In this document: piece by piece, positions 55,654-62,994 of the stretch
Layout: the number at the start of each line of letters is the position of its first letter
Position numbering within the stretch: the stretch's first letter is position 1
Assembly (NCBI GenBank): GCA_003248935.1
Contig: QFQF01000007.1
Span: 91,749 to 155,748, forward strand
From: Sphingobium sp.
GTDB taxonomy: Bacteria; Pseudomonadota; Alphaproteobacteria; Sphingomonadales; Sphingomonadaceae
Direction: 5' to 3'
DNA length: 64,000 bases
The notes under the pieces: generated by a model
What the model was told of the DNA's origin: nothing
What the model saw: only the letters and a program-made list of their open reading frames with translations
Database searches by the model: none
Made by a program: the position numbers and the translations under genes

Positions 55654-56379
55654 TCAGTCGCGCGGAGCGCCGTTCACCCTGTCCATCCGCTGCTGCGAAC
55701 AGGTGAGGTGGTCGCGAACCGACTGCTCCGCGGCGACAGGGTCATGCGCCAGCAGGGCGGCGATGATGCGCTGATGTTCCCGCGCCGCCACTTCCGGCGC
55801 GTTGGGCTGCGCGCTGTTCTGGTAGAGCGAGCGGAATATCTGCAGGTGCGAATGCAGCCGTTCGATCGTTTCCTCGATCAGGCGGTTGCCGCTGCCTTTC
55901 GCGATCAGGCGGTGAAGCTGCGCATCGGCCTCCGCGAACCGGGCATAGGCCTGCTCGTTGCGCTCGACCACCGCGTCCATATCCGCCTGGATCGACTGGA
56001 GAATGGACAGCGTCTCGTCATCCATATACTCGGCGGCGCGCGCGGCGGCATAGGGTTCGATCAGCAGCCGCAGGGTATAGAGGTCATGCACCTCCTCCGG
56101 CGTCATCTGGGGACTGGCGCGGTAGCCGACGTTGGTGGTCTTGTAGACCAGCTTCTCCGCCTCCAGCTGGCTCAGCGCCTCGCGAATCGGGGTCTGGGAA
56201 ATACCCAGCTGCCGCGCGACGGTGTCGATCGGGATGCGCTCGCCCGGCGCGATCTTCACCGTCATCAGCATCGAAAGCAGGTGTTGATAGGCGCGCTCCA
56301 CAAGCGTCGGCCCGGTGGCGGGACGCGCCGAGGGGCCGAGGGCTTCGGAGGACTGGGGCATGGTGTGCGGATCGGACAT
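55654..56379 (-). CDS. GntR-family (FCD domain) transcriptional regulator
   Basis: A 241-residue regulator. The N-terminal winged helix is typical GntR (DTVARQLGISQTPIREALSQLEAEKLV). The C-terminal all-helical FCD domain has the metal/ligand residues (DLYTLRLLIEPYAARA-like, HRLIAKGSGN, EHQRIIAALLAHDP). FCD regulators usually sense an organic acid and repress catabolic genes. It is the best candidate for binding the six 17-bp operators in this block; site F and a long inverted repeat lie in its own promoter. Confidence 0.9.
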   Translation of the reverse strand: MSDPHTMPQSSEALGPSARPATGPTLVERAYQHLLSMLMTVKIAPGERIPIDTVARQLGISQTPIREALSQLEAEKLVYKTTNVGYRASPQMTPEEVHDLYTLRLLIEPYAAARAAEYMDDETLSILQSIQADMDAVVERNEQAYARFAEADAQLHRLIAKGSGNRLIEETIERLHSHLQIFRSLYQNSAQPNAPEVAAREHQRIIAALLAHDPVAAEQSVRDHLTCSQQRMDRVNGAPRD

Positions 56380-56390
56380 GGCGGCGGCTT

Positions 56391-56413
56391 ATATGTTCTT
56401 GCTCGGAACATAT
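56391..56413. promoter_or_regulatory. 8-bp inverted repeat in the GntR promoter
   Basis: ATATGTTC and GAACATAT form a perfect 8-bp inverted repeat with a 7-bp spacer. It is 12 bp upstream of the GntR start and overlaps operator F by 7 bp. It may be a second operator or an autoregulatory site of different geometry. Confidence 0.5.
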
Positions 56414-56423
56414 AGGATATTTT
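56407..56423. promoter_or_regulatory. GntR operator site F (autoregulation candidate)
   Basis: AACATAT-AGG-ATATTTT keeps the central CATAT-N3-ATAT core of the motif but has weaker outer bases. It lies 28 bp upstream of the gntR start and could provide weak self-repression. It is the least conserved of the six copies. Confidence 0.5.
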
Positions 56424-56445
56424 CTTTCCTTCAATGGTGATCCTG

Positions 56446-56931
56446 TCATTGCACCCGCAAAACCGGGACTTTCAGGGGCCGGGCCGGTGGCGCCCCGAAG
56501 CGTCGGCCGAATATCGCGTCGAGCGACCACGCCCCGCCCCCACGCGCGACCAGCGGGACCAGCAACGCAGCCCAGCTCAGATGGGTGGGCCAGGCATCGG
56601 GATAGACGAACAGCTCGATCACCATGGTCATGGCGAACAGCGCCGCCGCCGACACCCGCGTGAACAATCCGAGGACCAGCAGGATCGAAAAGGCATGCTC
56701 CGAGGCGGTGGCTGCCACCGCCGCAATGTCCGGCGGGACGAGCGGCAGGCGATATTCCGTCCGGAACAGCTCATAGGTGCCTTCGGTGATCGTGAAGAGC
56801 CCCTCGACCTTGGTCCGGCCGGACATGAAGAAGACTCCGGCAACGCCCAGCCGGGCGAGCAAGAGCAAGGCGGCGTCAGGCACGCGCCCGACGACGCGTG
56901 CCGCATGGGCGTAAAGTGAAATCGGGAACAT
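56446..56931 (-). CDS. DoxX-family membrane protein of the bufferin locus
   Basis: A 161-residue four-helix membrane protein of the DoxX family (LLLLARLGVAGVFFMSGRTKVEGLF, HAFSILLVLGLFTRVSAAALFAM). DoxX-like proteins often accompany bufferin genes (as GigT-type partners), possibly linking metal handling to the respiratory chain; this role is not settled. AAGGAG lies upstream of ATG 56931. It follows bufA1 by 76 bp on the same strand and so would be made from the SigF promoter at 57390-57416. Confidence 0.85.
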   Translation of the reverse strand: MFPISLYAHAARVVGRVPDAALLLLARLGVAGVFFMSGRTKVEGLFTITEGTYELFRTEYRLPLVPPDIAAVAATASEHAFSILLVLGLFTRVSAAALFAMTMVIELFVYPDAWPTHLSWAALLVPLVARGGGAWSLDAIFGRRFGAPPARPLKVPVLRVQ

Positions 56932-57007
56932 TCCCTGTCTCCTTACCGGACGGACCGGTGGAGGCAGCGTGATCGCCACCTCCGCCGGCCTGCCGCACAT
57001 CATCGCG

Positions 57008-57286
57008 TCACGTCCTGGGGGTCAGCGAGCCGGGGCCGTTGGGCGTCTTGATCTTCGTGCAGGTGCCAGCCTTCACGAGTTTCCAGGCGTCGCCCTGATA
57101 ATTGACCTTCGACGTACCGGCGCAGGTCGTCCCGGCACCCGCCTTGCAGTCATTCTTGCCCGCCAGAGCGACGCCGTAGCATTTTTCCATGGCGGGCTTT
57201 GCCTGTGCCGATGCGCCGGTGGCCATGGCGGTTCCGGCGATGGCCAGCGCAAGACCGGCGGCAATCGTCGCATGAGTGGATCGCAT
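57008..57286 (-). CDS. bufA1: BufA1-type bufferin precursor (DUF2282)
   Basis: A 92-residue precursor with a signal peptide (MRSTHATIAAGLALAIAGTAMATGASAQA) and four cysteines: Cys36 (KCYGVA), Cys47 (NDCKAG), Cys55 (TTCAGT) and Cys76 (GTCTKI), the DUF2282 pattern. In described systems an MNIO enzyme (BufB) with its partner BufC converts such cysteines to thiooxazole or related groups, giving periplasmic copper-binding peptides. RBS AGGAAGGA precedes ATG 57286. It is divergent from sigF, with a SigF-type promoter 104 bp upstream. Confidence 0.9.
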   Translation of the reverse strand: MRSTHATIAAGLALAIAGTAMATGASAQAKPAMEKCYGVALAGKNDCKAGAGTTCAGTSKVNYQGDAWKLVKAGTCTKIKTPNGPGSLTPRT

Positions 57287-57389
57287 GATATGTCCTTCCT
57301 GAATGATCGCCTCTGCGCGCGGCCCGGCCTATGGGGCGCCGGGCCGCGCGGTGATCCGGCGGAGGCGTGAAAGCCGGTCACGCGATCAT

Positions 57390-57416
57390 TTCGCCGCGCA
57401 TCGGGTGAAGGTTACA
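57390..57416 (-). promoter_or_regulatory. SigF-type promoter of bufA1
   Basis: On the minus strand TGTAACC-N16-CGAA matches exactly the pattern I recall for Caulobacter SigF promoters. It is 104 bp upstream of the bufA1 start, and a leader of that size could be untranslated. Confidence 0.78.
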
Positions 57417-57459
57417 TCGCGCACGGCCCAAAATATTTTCGTGTCTGACGCTGGTCTGC

Positions 57460-57486
57460 TGTAACCTTCCCGCCGGATCGCGCGAA
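57460..57486 (+). promoter_or_regulatory. SigF-type promoter of sigF-nrsF
   Basis: TGTAACC-N16-CGAA on the plus strand, 19 bp upstream of the sigma-factor start. It is divergent from the bufA1 promoter with 43 bp between. It implies positive autoregulation of the sigma factor. Confidence 0.78.
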
Positions 57487-57505
57487 CGGACATACGGGAG
57501 CGTGG

Positions 57506-58045
57506 ATGAGAACCAGCGAGGAACAGTTGCGGGCATGGATGGTCGGCGGCCTGGACGGCAGCGCCGCGGACCATGCCGCGTTGCTGCGCGCGCTGGTTCC
57601 GATGCTGCGCGCCTTCTACCGTCGTCGGGCGCGCGGCAATGAGGACGACATAGAGGATCTGGTGCAGGAAACGTTGATCGCCGTGCATGGCCGACGGGCG
57701 ACCTATGACCGCGAAAGGCCGTTCGCCGCATGGCTGTTCGCGATAGCGCGTTACAAGATGATCGACCATTTCCGCCGCGTCCGCCGGCTGATGCCCGTGG
57801 ACGGACTGGACGATGTGCTGGTCGCGGAGGATTTCGTGGCGGCCGCCGACGCGCGCATGGACGTGGACGTCCTGCTCGATATCCTGCCGCCCAAGCAGGC
57901 GGCGGCGATCCGCGCGACACGGCTCGACGGTCACTCCGTTGCGGAAACGGCAGCGGCATCGGGTCTGGGCGAATCGGATATCAAGGTATCGGTGCATCGC
58001 GGGCTGAAGGCGCTGGTGGCGCGCGTGCAGGGAGGCCGGCCGTGA
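57506..58045 (+). CDS. sigF: ECF sigma factor, SigF-like
   Basis: A 179-residue ECF sigma factor. Region 2 includes DIEDLVQETLIAVHGRRATYDRERPFAAWLFAIARYKMIDHFRRVRR; region 4 includes LPPKQAAAIRATRLDGHSVAETAAASGLGESDIKVSVHRG. This class in Caulobacter is held by NrsF and activated by metal or chromate stress. It overlaps the nrsF start by four bases and has a promoter of its own consensus. It should drive bufA1-doxX and bufA2BC. Confidence 0.9.
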   Translation: MRTSEEQLRAWMVGGLDGSAADHAALLRALVPMLRAFYRRRARGNEDDIEDLVQETLIAVHGRRATYDRERPFAAWLFAIARYKMIDHFRRVRRLMPVDGLDDVLVAEDFVAAADARMDVDVLLDILPPKQAAAIRATRLDGHSVAETAAASGLGESDIKVSVHRGLKALVARVQGGRP

Positions 58046-58683
58046 ACACCGAGCAGCTGATAGAGCGCCTCTCCCATGACGTGCCGCCGGTCGTGCGGAA
58101 CAGTGTCGGGCGACGCATCATGATCGGCCTTGCCGGTGGCGGCGTCGCATCGATCGCAATAGTCGTTCTCTGGCTGGGCATACGGCCCGACCTTGGCGAA
58201 GCCATGCATGGCTTCGCCTTCTGGATGAAATGGGGTTACACCCTCTCGCTCTCCTTCGCTGCGCTCGCCATGACGGCGCAGCTTGCCCGGCCCGACAGCG
58301 GCCGCCTGCGCGGCCTGTGGCTGGCGGCAATACCGGTGGCGCTGCTCGCGGGCATCGGCGCGCTGGAGCTGTTCCGCGCCCCGCCGGGCGAATGGCTGTC
58401 GATGTGGCTCGGCTACAGCTGGAAGACCTGCCCATGGCGGGTACTGGCCCTTGCCATGCCGATCTTCGCCGGACTGCTCTGGTCGTTCCGCCGTCTGGCG
58501 CCGACCCGGTTGCGCGCGGCGGGCGCCGCTGCCGGGCTTGCGGCGGGCGCCTTTGCCGCAACCGTATACTGCCTGCATTGCCCGGAGGTGTCGGCAATCT
58601 TCGTACTGACATGGTATTCGCTGGGCATCGCGCTGGCGACGGCGCTTGGCGCGCTGCTGGGGCCGAAGCTGCTGCGCTGGTAA
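58042..58683 (+). CDS. nrsF: NrsF anti-sigma factor (DUF1109)
   Basis: A 213-residue six-helix membrane protein of the DUF1109/NrsF family. It carries Cys130 (WKTCPW) and Cys177 and Cys180 (YCLHCPE), in the places where NrsF of Caulobacter has cysteines needed for signal response. It should hold the sigma factor at the inner membrane and release it on metal stress. The start is GTG at 58042, after GGAGG, overlapping the sigma-factor stop (GTGA). Confidence 0.88.
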   Translation: MNTEQLIERLSHDVPPVVRNSVGRRIMIGLAGGGVASIAIVVLWLGIRPDLGEAMHGFAFWMKWGYTLSLSFAALAMTAQLARPDSGRLRGLWLAAIPVALLAGIGALELFRAPPGEWLSMWLGYSWKTCPWRVLALAMPIFAGLLWSFRRLAPTRLRAAGAAAGLAAGAFAATVYCLHCPEVSAIFVLTWYSLGIALATALGALLGPKLLRW

Positions 58684-58696
58684 AATCTGCCGCGCC

Positions 58697-58723
58697 TGTA
58701 ACCGGGCGCAACCGTCCTTCGAA
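58697..58723 (+). promoter_or_regulatory. SigF-type promoter of bufA2BC
   Basis: TGTAACC-N16-CGAA on the plus strand, 45 bp upstream of the bufA2 start and 13 bp after the nrsF stop. It is the third exact copy, giving bufA2BC its own start in addition to read-through from nrsF. Confidence 0.78.
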
Positions 58724-58768
58724 ATCCGAATGCCAATCCGGCATGTTTCCATTTTGAGGAGCTATTCC

Positions 58769-59035
58769 ATGATCACCGTTCGTACGGGCCTCAGCCTCGC
58801 CGCAACCGCCGCCGTCGTCGCCATGGCGGCCGCAGCGCCCACCGCCCCCGCCTTCGCAAAGGACAGCGCGGCCAAGGTCCATTGCTATGGCGTCAACAGC
58901 TGCAAGGGCACCTCCGACTGCAAGACCGCGAAGAATGACTGCAAGGGCCTGAACGACTGCAAGGGGCAGGGTTTCAAGGAACTGACCAGCCAGCAGTGCA
59001 AGGCCGAGGGCGGCAGCCTGTCCGCGCCGAAGTGA
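58769..59035 (+). CDS. bufA2: BufA2-type bufferin precursor
   Basis: An 88-residue precursor with a signal peptide (MITVRTGLSLAATAAVVAMAAAAPTAPAFA) and six cysteines at 39, 45, 51, 58, 64 and 77 in a Lys/Cys-rich core (HCYGVNSCKGTSDCK). This Cys spacing is typical of BufA2-type bufferins, which are modified by BufB and BufC and bind copper. GAGGAG precedes ATG 58769. It is followed after 70 bp by bufB. Confidence 0.9.
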   Translation: MITVRTGLSLAATAAVVAMAAAAPTAPAFAKDSAAKVHCYGVNSCKGTSDCKTAKNDCKGLNDCKGQGFKELTSQQCKAEGGSLSAPK

Positions 59036-59105
59036 AGCGCCTACCCGGCCGCCGGGAACGCCGACGGCCGGGCGTCATATGCTGCCGCATTCGGAAAGGA
59101 CGGAT

Positions 59106-59939
59106 ATGGACGTGACGGATATGGCCGGCTTTGGCCTCGGCCTGCGGAAACCGCATTATGCCGCGTTCCTCGCCCATGAAGTCGACGTCGACTTCGTCGA
59201 GGTGGTCTCGGAAAATTTCATGGTCGACGGCGGGCGCCCGCTGGACGTGCTGCGCCGCGTGCGCGAGCGATATCCGGTCGCCCTGCACGGCGTGTCGATG
59301 TCCGTCGGGTCGGCCGATGGACTGGACACCACCTATCTCCGGCGGCTGCGTACGCTGGTCGACATGATCGAACCGCTGTTCGTCTCCGATCATGTCAGCT
59401 GGAGCCGCATCGACGGCTTCCATTCCCATGACCTGCTCCCCCTGCCCTACACGCGGGAGGCGCTTGATCTGGTCTGCGCCAATATCGATCGCGCGCAGGA
59501 AGCGATGGGCCGCGTCATGCTGTTCGAGAACCCCTCGACCTATATCGACTTCGCCGGTGCGGAGATGACCGAGTGGCAGTTCCTGGCCGAGATGACGGGA
59601 CGCACCGGCTGCGGGCTGCTGCTCGACATCAACAACGTGTTCGTGAGCGCGACCAATCACGGCTTCGATCCGATCGCCTATCTGGACGGCATCCCTGCGG
59701 ATCGCATCCGCCAGATCCACCTCGCGGGTCACAGCCGGGGTCGCGACATGCTGATCGACACGCACGACCGGCCGGTTCCCCCCTCCGTCTGGGATCTCTA
59801 TGCCCATGTGGCACCCAGGCTCGGGGCCGTCGCAACGATGATCGAGCGGGATGACGATATCCCGCCGCTCGATACATTGCTTGCCGAACTGGATTTCGCC
59901 CGCGCCGTTCAGGCCCGTCCGCAGGCGGCGGCAGCATGA
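59106..59939 (+). CDS. bufB: BufB, multinuclear non-heme iron oxidase (MNIO, DUF692)
   Basis: A 277-residue TIM-barrel MNIO (MbnB/DUF692 family). The iron-ligand motifs are present: VALHGVSMSVG, LFVSDHVSW, FHSHDLLPLPYT, LFENPSTY, GLLLDINNVFVSA, IHLAGHSRG, DTHDRPV and ERDDDIPP. It should install modified Cys residues in BufA peptides using oxygen. ATG 59106 follows GGAAAGGA. The stop overlaps the bufC start (ATGA). Confidence 0.92.
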   Translation: MDVTDMAGFGLGLRKPHYAAFLAHEVDVDFVEVVSENFMVDGGRPLDVLRRVRERYPVALHGVSMSVGSADGLDTTYLRRLRTLVDMIEPLFVSDHVSWSRIDGFHSHDLLPLPYTREALDLVCANIDRAQEAMGRVMLFENPSTYIDFAGAEMTEWQFLAEMTGRTGCGLLLDINNVFVSATNHGFDPIAYLDGIPADRIRQIHLAGHSRGRDMLIDTHDRPVPPSVWDLYAHVAPRLGAVATMIERDDDIPPLDTLLAELDFARAVQARPQAAAA

Positions 59940-60691
59940 GCCTGCTCACCATGCAGCGCGATTTCGGCGCCTGGCTCCGCACGGGCGCCGAAGAGGACGG
60001 TAGGCGCGTCGGCCGGGCCTATGCGCCTGGACTGCGTATCCACCAGAACAATTACCGCACGCAGCTGATCGCCTGCCTCGAAACCGGTTTCGCGCAGACC
60101 CGGAGGTGGATCGGTGATGCGGCCTTCCATCGGGCGGCCGCGTTGCATATCGATCGCATGCCGCCGTGCGGCTGGACCCTCGACACTTACGGCCACGATT
60201 TTCCTGTGACGCTTGCCATGCTCTATCCCGGCGATCCGGACGTGGCCGAACTGGCCGCCCTCGAACGCGCGCTGGAGGATGCGTTCGTCGCGCGCAACCG
60301 AGCGCCCTTTCCCGCCGCGTCCATGGCGGATGTCGACTGGGACCGGGCGGTGCTGATCTTCTCGCCCAGCGTCATCATGGCGGACCTTACGACCAACGCC
60401 CCGGCGATCTGGTCGGCCCTCGCGCATGAGCAGGAACCGCCTGCGGCTCAAGCGCTTGACATCCCGGCTTCGCTCCTCGTCTGGCGCGCCGACGGCGTTT
60501 CCTGCTTCCGGCATGTCGACGGGGCGGAACAGCATATCCTGCGGGAAGCACGCAACGGCACCGGTTTTGCCGGGCTGTGCGATATGCTGGCCCGCGAACT
60601 GGGACCAGAAAACGGCATCGCAGCGGCTGGCGCCATGCTCGGGCGCTGGGTGGCGGACGGACTCATCGTCGCCGTCGAAACCCCCGCTTAA
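59936..60691 (+). CDS. bufC: BufC, MNIO partner protein (DUF2063/HvfC family)
   Basis: A 251-residue protein whose N-terminal domain (MQRDFGAWLRTG, YAPGLRIHQNNYRTQLIACLETGFAQTRRWIG) is the DUF2063/HvfC DNA-binding-like fold that acts as substrate-recruiting partner of MNIO enzymes. It should bind the bufferin precursor and present it to BufB. It overlaps bufB by four bases and ends 3 bp from the convergent LysR gene. Confidence 0.9.
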   Translation: MSLLTMQRDFGAWLRTGAEEDGRRVGRAYAPGLRIHQNNYRTQLIACLETGFAQTRRWIGDAAFHRAAALHIDRMPPCGWTLDTYGHDFPVTLAMLYPGDPDVAELAALERALEDAFVARNRAPFPAASMADVDWDRAVLIFSPSVIMADLTTNAPAIWSALAHEQEPPAAQALDIPASLLVWRADGVSCFRHVDGAEQHILREARNGTGFAGLCDMLARELGPENGIAAAGAMLGRWVADGLIVAVETPA

Positions 60692-60694
60692 AGG

Positions 60695-61567
60695 CTACGC
60701 GTCGATCCGTAGGTCGGCCGAACGGCGAAACAGCTCCAGTATCAGCGGCTCCCGCTCGCCTGTGCGTATCGCCGCCTCGAAATGAATCTGGCGCCGCGGA
60801 CGGGGCAGTATTTCCACCAGTCGGCCGTTCGCCAGTTCGGCGCGGATCATGCTTTCGGGCAGGATCGCCGCTCCGGTCCCGTCCGCCACGATCTCGATCA
60901 TCGTGCGGACATTGTTGCTGCTGTTGATCGACCGCGCGCGCACGCGGTTCGCCGCCAGCACCTCCCGCGTGACGGCGTTGATCGGCGAATGGTCGGGCAG
61001 GGTCCAGACCGGCAACGGGCGGGCAAAGCCGCCGGCCTCCGCCGTCGCGCGTCCCGCGACGCAGACGAGGCCGACGGAACCGATCGCCACCGTCCGCAGG
61101 CCCGGGCCGGCGACCGGCCCGGCGAGGAAGGCGATATCGCGCGTACCGTTCAGCAATTGCTGCATCATCCGGGCGGTGAGGTCCAGTTCCACCTCCATCG
61201 TCACGCCGGGCAGGTCGCGCTCGATCGCGCGGATGAAGGCGGGAAGACAACTGGCGGCAGCGATCTCCCCCGATCCGATCCGCACCATGCCGGTCGCCCC
61301 GGCGAAATCACCGATATCGAGCATCGCCCGCTCCAGCCCGGTCCACAGCGGCTCGCAGGTCTCGATGAACAACCGCCCGCGTGTCGTCAGCACCATGCGC
61401 CGCCCTTCCCGGGCGAAGAGCGTGATGCCGAGCTGTTCCTCGACCTCCCGGACCCGCGCCGAAATCGCTGGCTGCGTCGTATGCAAGCGCTCGGCCGCCG
61501 CCCGGAACGTGCCGAGACGGGCAATCCAGGTCAGCGTTTCCAGATGATAGAGCGCGATCCGTTTCAT
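60695..61567 (-). CDS. LysR-family transcriptional regulator
   Basis: A 290-residue LysR regulator. The N-terminal helix-turn-helix is FRAAAERLHTTQPAISARVREVEEQLG, followed by a type-1 periplasmic-binding-like effector domain. It is divergent from the CoA-transferase pair, with an 84-bp gap. It should control that pair and itself. The 3' end lies 3 bp from bufC, with no functional link implied. Confidence 0.9.
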   Translation of the reverse strand: MKRIALYHLETLTWIARLGTFRAAAERLHTTQPAISARVREVEEQLGITLFAREGRRMVLTTRGRLFIETCEPLWTGLERAMLDIGDFAGATGMVRIGSGEIAAASCLPAFIRAIERDLPGVTMEVELDLTARMMQQLLNGTRDIAFLAGPVAGPGLRTVAIGSVGLVCVAGRATAEAGGFARPLPVWTLPDHSPINAVTREVLAANRVRARSINSSNNVRTMIEIVADGTGAAILPESMIRAELANGRLVEILPRPRRQIHFEAAIRTGEREPLILELFRRSADLRIDA

Positions 61568-61577
61568 AATTAATGTC

Positions 61578-61591
61578 TATCATATTCGATA
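61578..61591. promoter_or_regulatory. LysR-type binding-site candidate
   Basis: TATC-N6-GATA is a symmetric T-N-A element of the kind LysR proteins bind, in the AT-rich gap between the LysR gene (11 bp from its start) and the CoA-transferase A gene. A second AT-rich half lies near 61600. Confidence 0.4.
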
Positions 61592-61651
61592 AAAAACAAT
61601 ATCTATTCCTGATCAAACGTCTCCGCTAGCTTCGGCACGAAGGAGAGGCCC

Positions 61652-62362
61652 ATGGCAAGCAAGCTATACCCCGATGCGAAGAGCGCGCTGGACGGCGTAC
61701 TGAAGGACGGACAGCTGATCGCGGCGGGCGGCTTTGGCCTGTGCGGCCTTCCCGAACGCTTGCTGGACGCAGTGCGCGACAGCGGGGTCAAGGATCTGAC
61801 CTTCGCCTCCAACAATGCCGGCATCGACAATGAGGGCATCGGCAAGCTGCTGCGCACGCGGCAGGTGAAGAAGATGATCTCGTCCTATGTCGGCGAAAAC
61901 AAGGAATTCGAGCGGCAATATCTGGCGGGCGAGCTTGAGGTGGAATTCTGCCCGCAGGGCACGCTGGCGGAGCGCATGCGCGCTGGCGGCGCGGGCATCC
62001 CCGGATTCTATACGAAGACCGGCGTCGGCACGCTGGTCGCCGAAGGCAAGGACGTCAAGAATTTCGATGGGCAGGATTATATCCTGGAGCGTGGAATCTT
62101 CGCCGACGTCAGCCTTGTCAAGGCATGGAAGGCCGACGAGGCGGGCAATCTCGTGTTCCGCAAGACCGCGCGCAATTTCAACGTGCCGGCGGCGACATGC
62201 GGGAAGGTCTGCGTCGTCGAGGTGGAGGAAGTGGTGCCCGTCGGGTCGCTCAACCCGGATGCCATTCATCTGCCCGGCGTCTATGTGCAGCGCATGATCA
62301 TGGGCAGTCCCTACGAAAAGAAGATCGAGTTCCGCACCGTTCGCCAGAGGGAGGCCGCATAA
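61652..62362 (+). CDS. scoA: 3-oxoacid CoA-transferase subunit A
   Basis: A 236-residue class I CoA-transferase subunit A. LIAAGGFGLCGLPERLL and ASNNAGIDNEGIGKLL are subunit-A signatures, and the central GGAGIPGFYTKTGVGT block matches succinyl-CoA:3-ketoacid CoA transferase. It transfers CoA from succinyl-CoA to acetoacetate or a 3-oxoacid. A 3-oxoadipate transferase (PcaI-type) is the alternative. It shares one base with the B-subunit start (TAATG). Confidence 0.9.
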   Translation: MASKLYPDAKSALDGVLKDGQLIAAGGFGLCGLPERLLDAVRDSGVKDLTFASNNAGIDNEGIGKLLRTRQVKKMISSYVGENKEFERQYLAGELEVEFCPQGTLAERMRAGGAGIPGFYTKTGVGTLVAEGKDVKNFDGQDYILERGIFADVSLVKAWKADEAGNLVFRKTARNFNVPAATCGKVCVVEVEEVVPVGSLNPDAIHLPGVYVQRMIMGSPYEKKIEFRTVRQREAA

Positions 62363-62961
62363 TGGCTTGGTCACGCGATGAGATGGCCGCGCGGGCGGCG
62401 CGGGAACTGCAGGACGGTTTCTACGTGAACCTGGGCATCGGCATTCCGACGCTGGTGGCGAACCATATCCCGGCGGGTGTCGAGGTGACGCTCCAGTCGG
62501 AAAACGGCATGCTGGGCATCGGCCCCTTTCCCTATGAGGGGGAGGAGGACGCTGATCTCATCAACGCGGGCAAGCAGACGATCAGCGAGCTTCCCAGCTC
62601 CGCCTATTTCTCGTCCGCCGACAGCTTTGCGATGATCCGGGGAGGCCATATCGACCTTACGGTACTTGGCGCGATGGAAGTCGCGGAGAATGGCGACATC
62701 GCCAACTGGATGATCCCGGGCAAGATGATCAAGGGCATGGGCGGCGCGATGGACCTGGTCGCGGGCGTCAAGAAGATCATCGTGTTCATCCCGGCGTGCA
62801 GCCTGCCCCTGACCGGCCGCAACGTCGTCGACATGATCGTCACCGACATCGCCGTCTTCCAGCGCCCCGATCATGACAGCCCGTTCAAGCTGATCGAGAC
62901 CGCCCCGGGCGTGACCGCGGAGGAAGTCGCCGCCAAGACGACGGCGCACTACATCAGTTGA
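62362..62961 (+). CDS. scoB: 3-oxoacid CoA-transferase subunit B, with a short internal gap
   Basis: A 199-residue class I CoA-transferase subunit B. The catalytic Glu lies in VTLQSENGMLGIG; GAMEVAENGDIANWMIPGKM and PLTGRNVVDMIVTDIAVF are family landmarks. Compared with usual subunit B (~210-220 residues) it seems to lack ~14 residues between KKIIVFI and PACSLPLTG, where an EHT-containing loop normally sits. The junction is in frame. It may be inactive or structurally adapted. Confidence 0.82.
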   Translation: MAWSRDEMAARAARELQDGFYVNLGIGIPTLVANHIPAGVEVTLQSENGMLGIGPFPYEGEEDADLINAGKQTISELPSSAYFSSADSFAMIRGGHIDLTVLGAMEVAENGDIANWMIPGKMIKGMGGAMDLVAGVKKIIVFIPACSLPLTGRNVVDMIVTDIAVFQRPDHDSPFKLIETAPGVTAEEVAAKTTAHYIS

Positions 62962-62994
62962 CCGGATGGGCTGAGGGGCACGGCAGCGCCTCCG

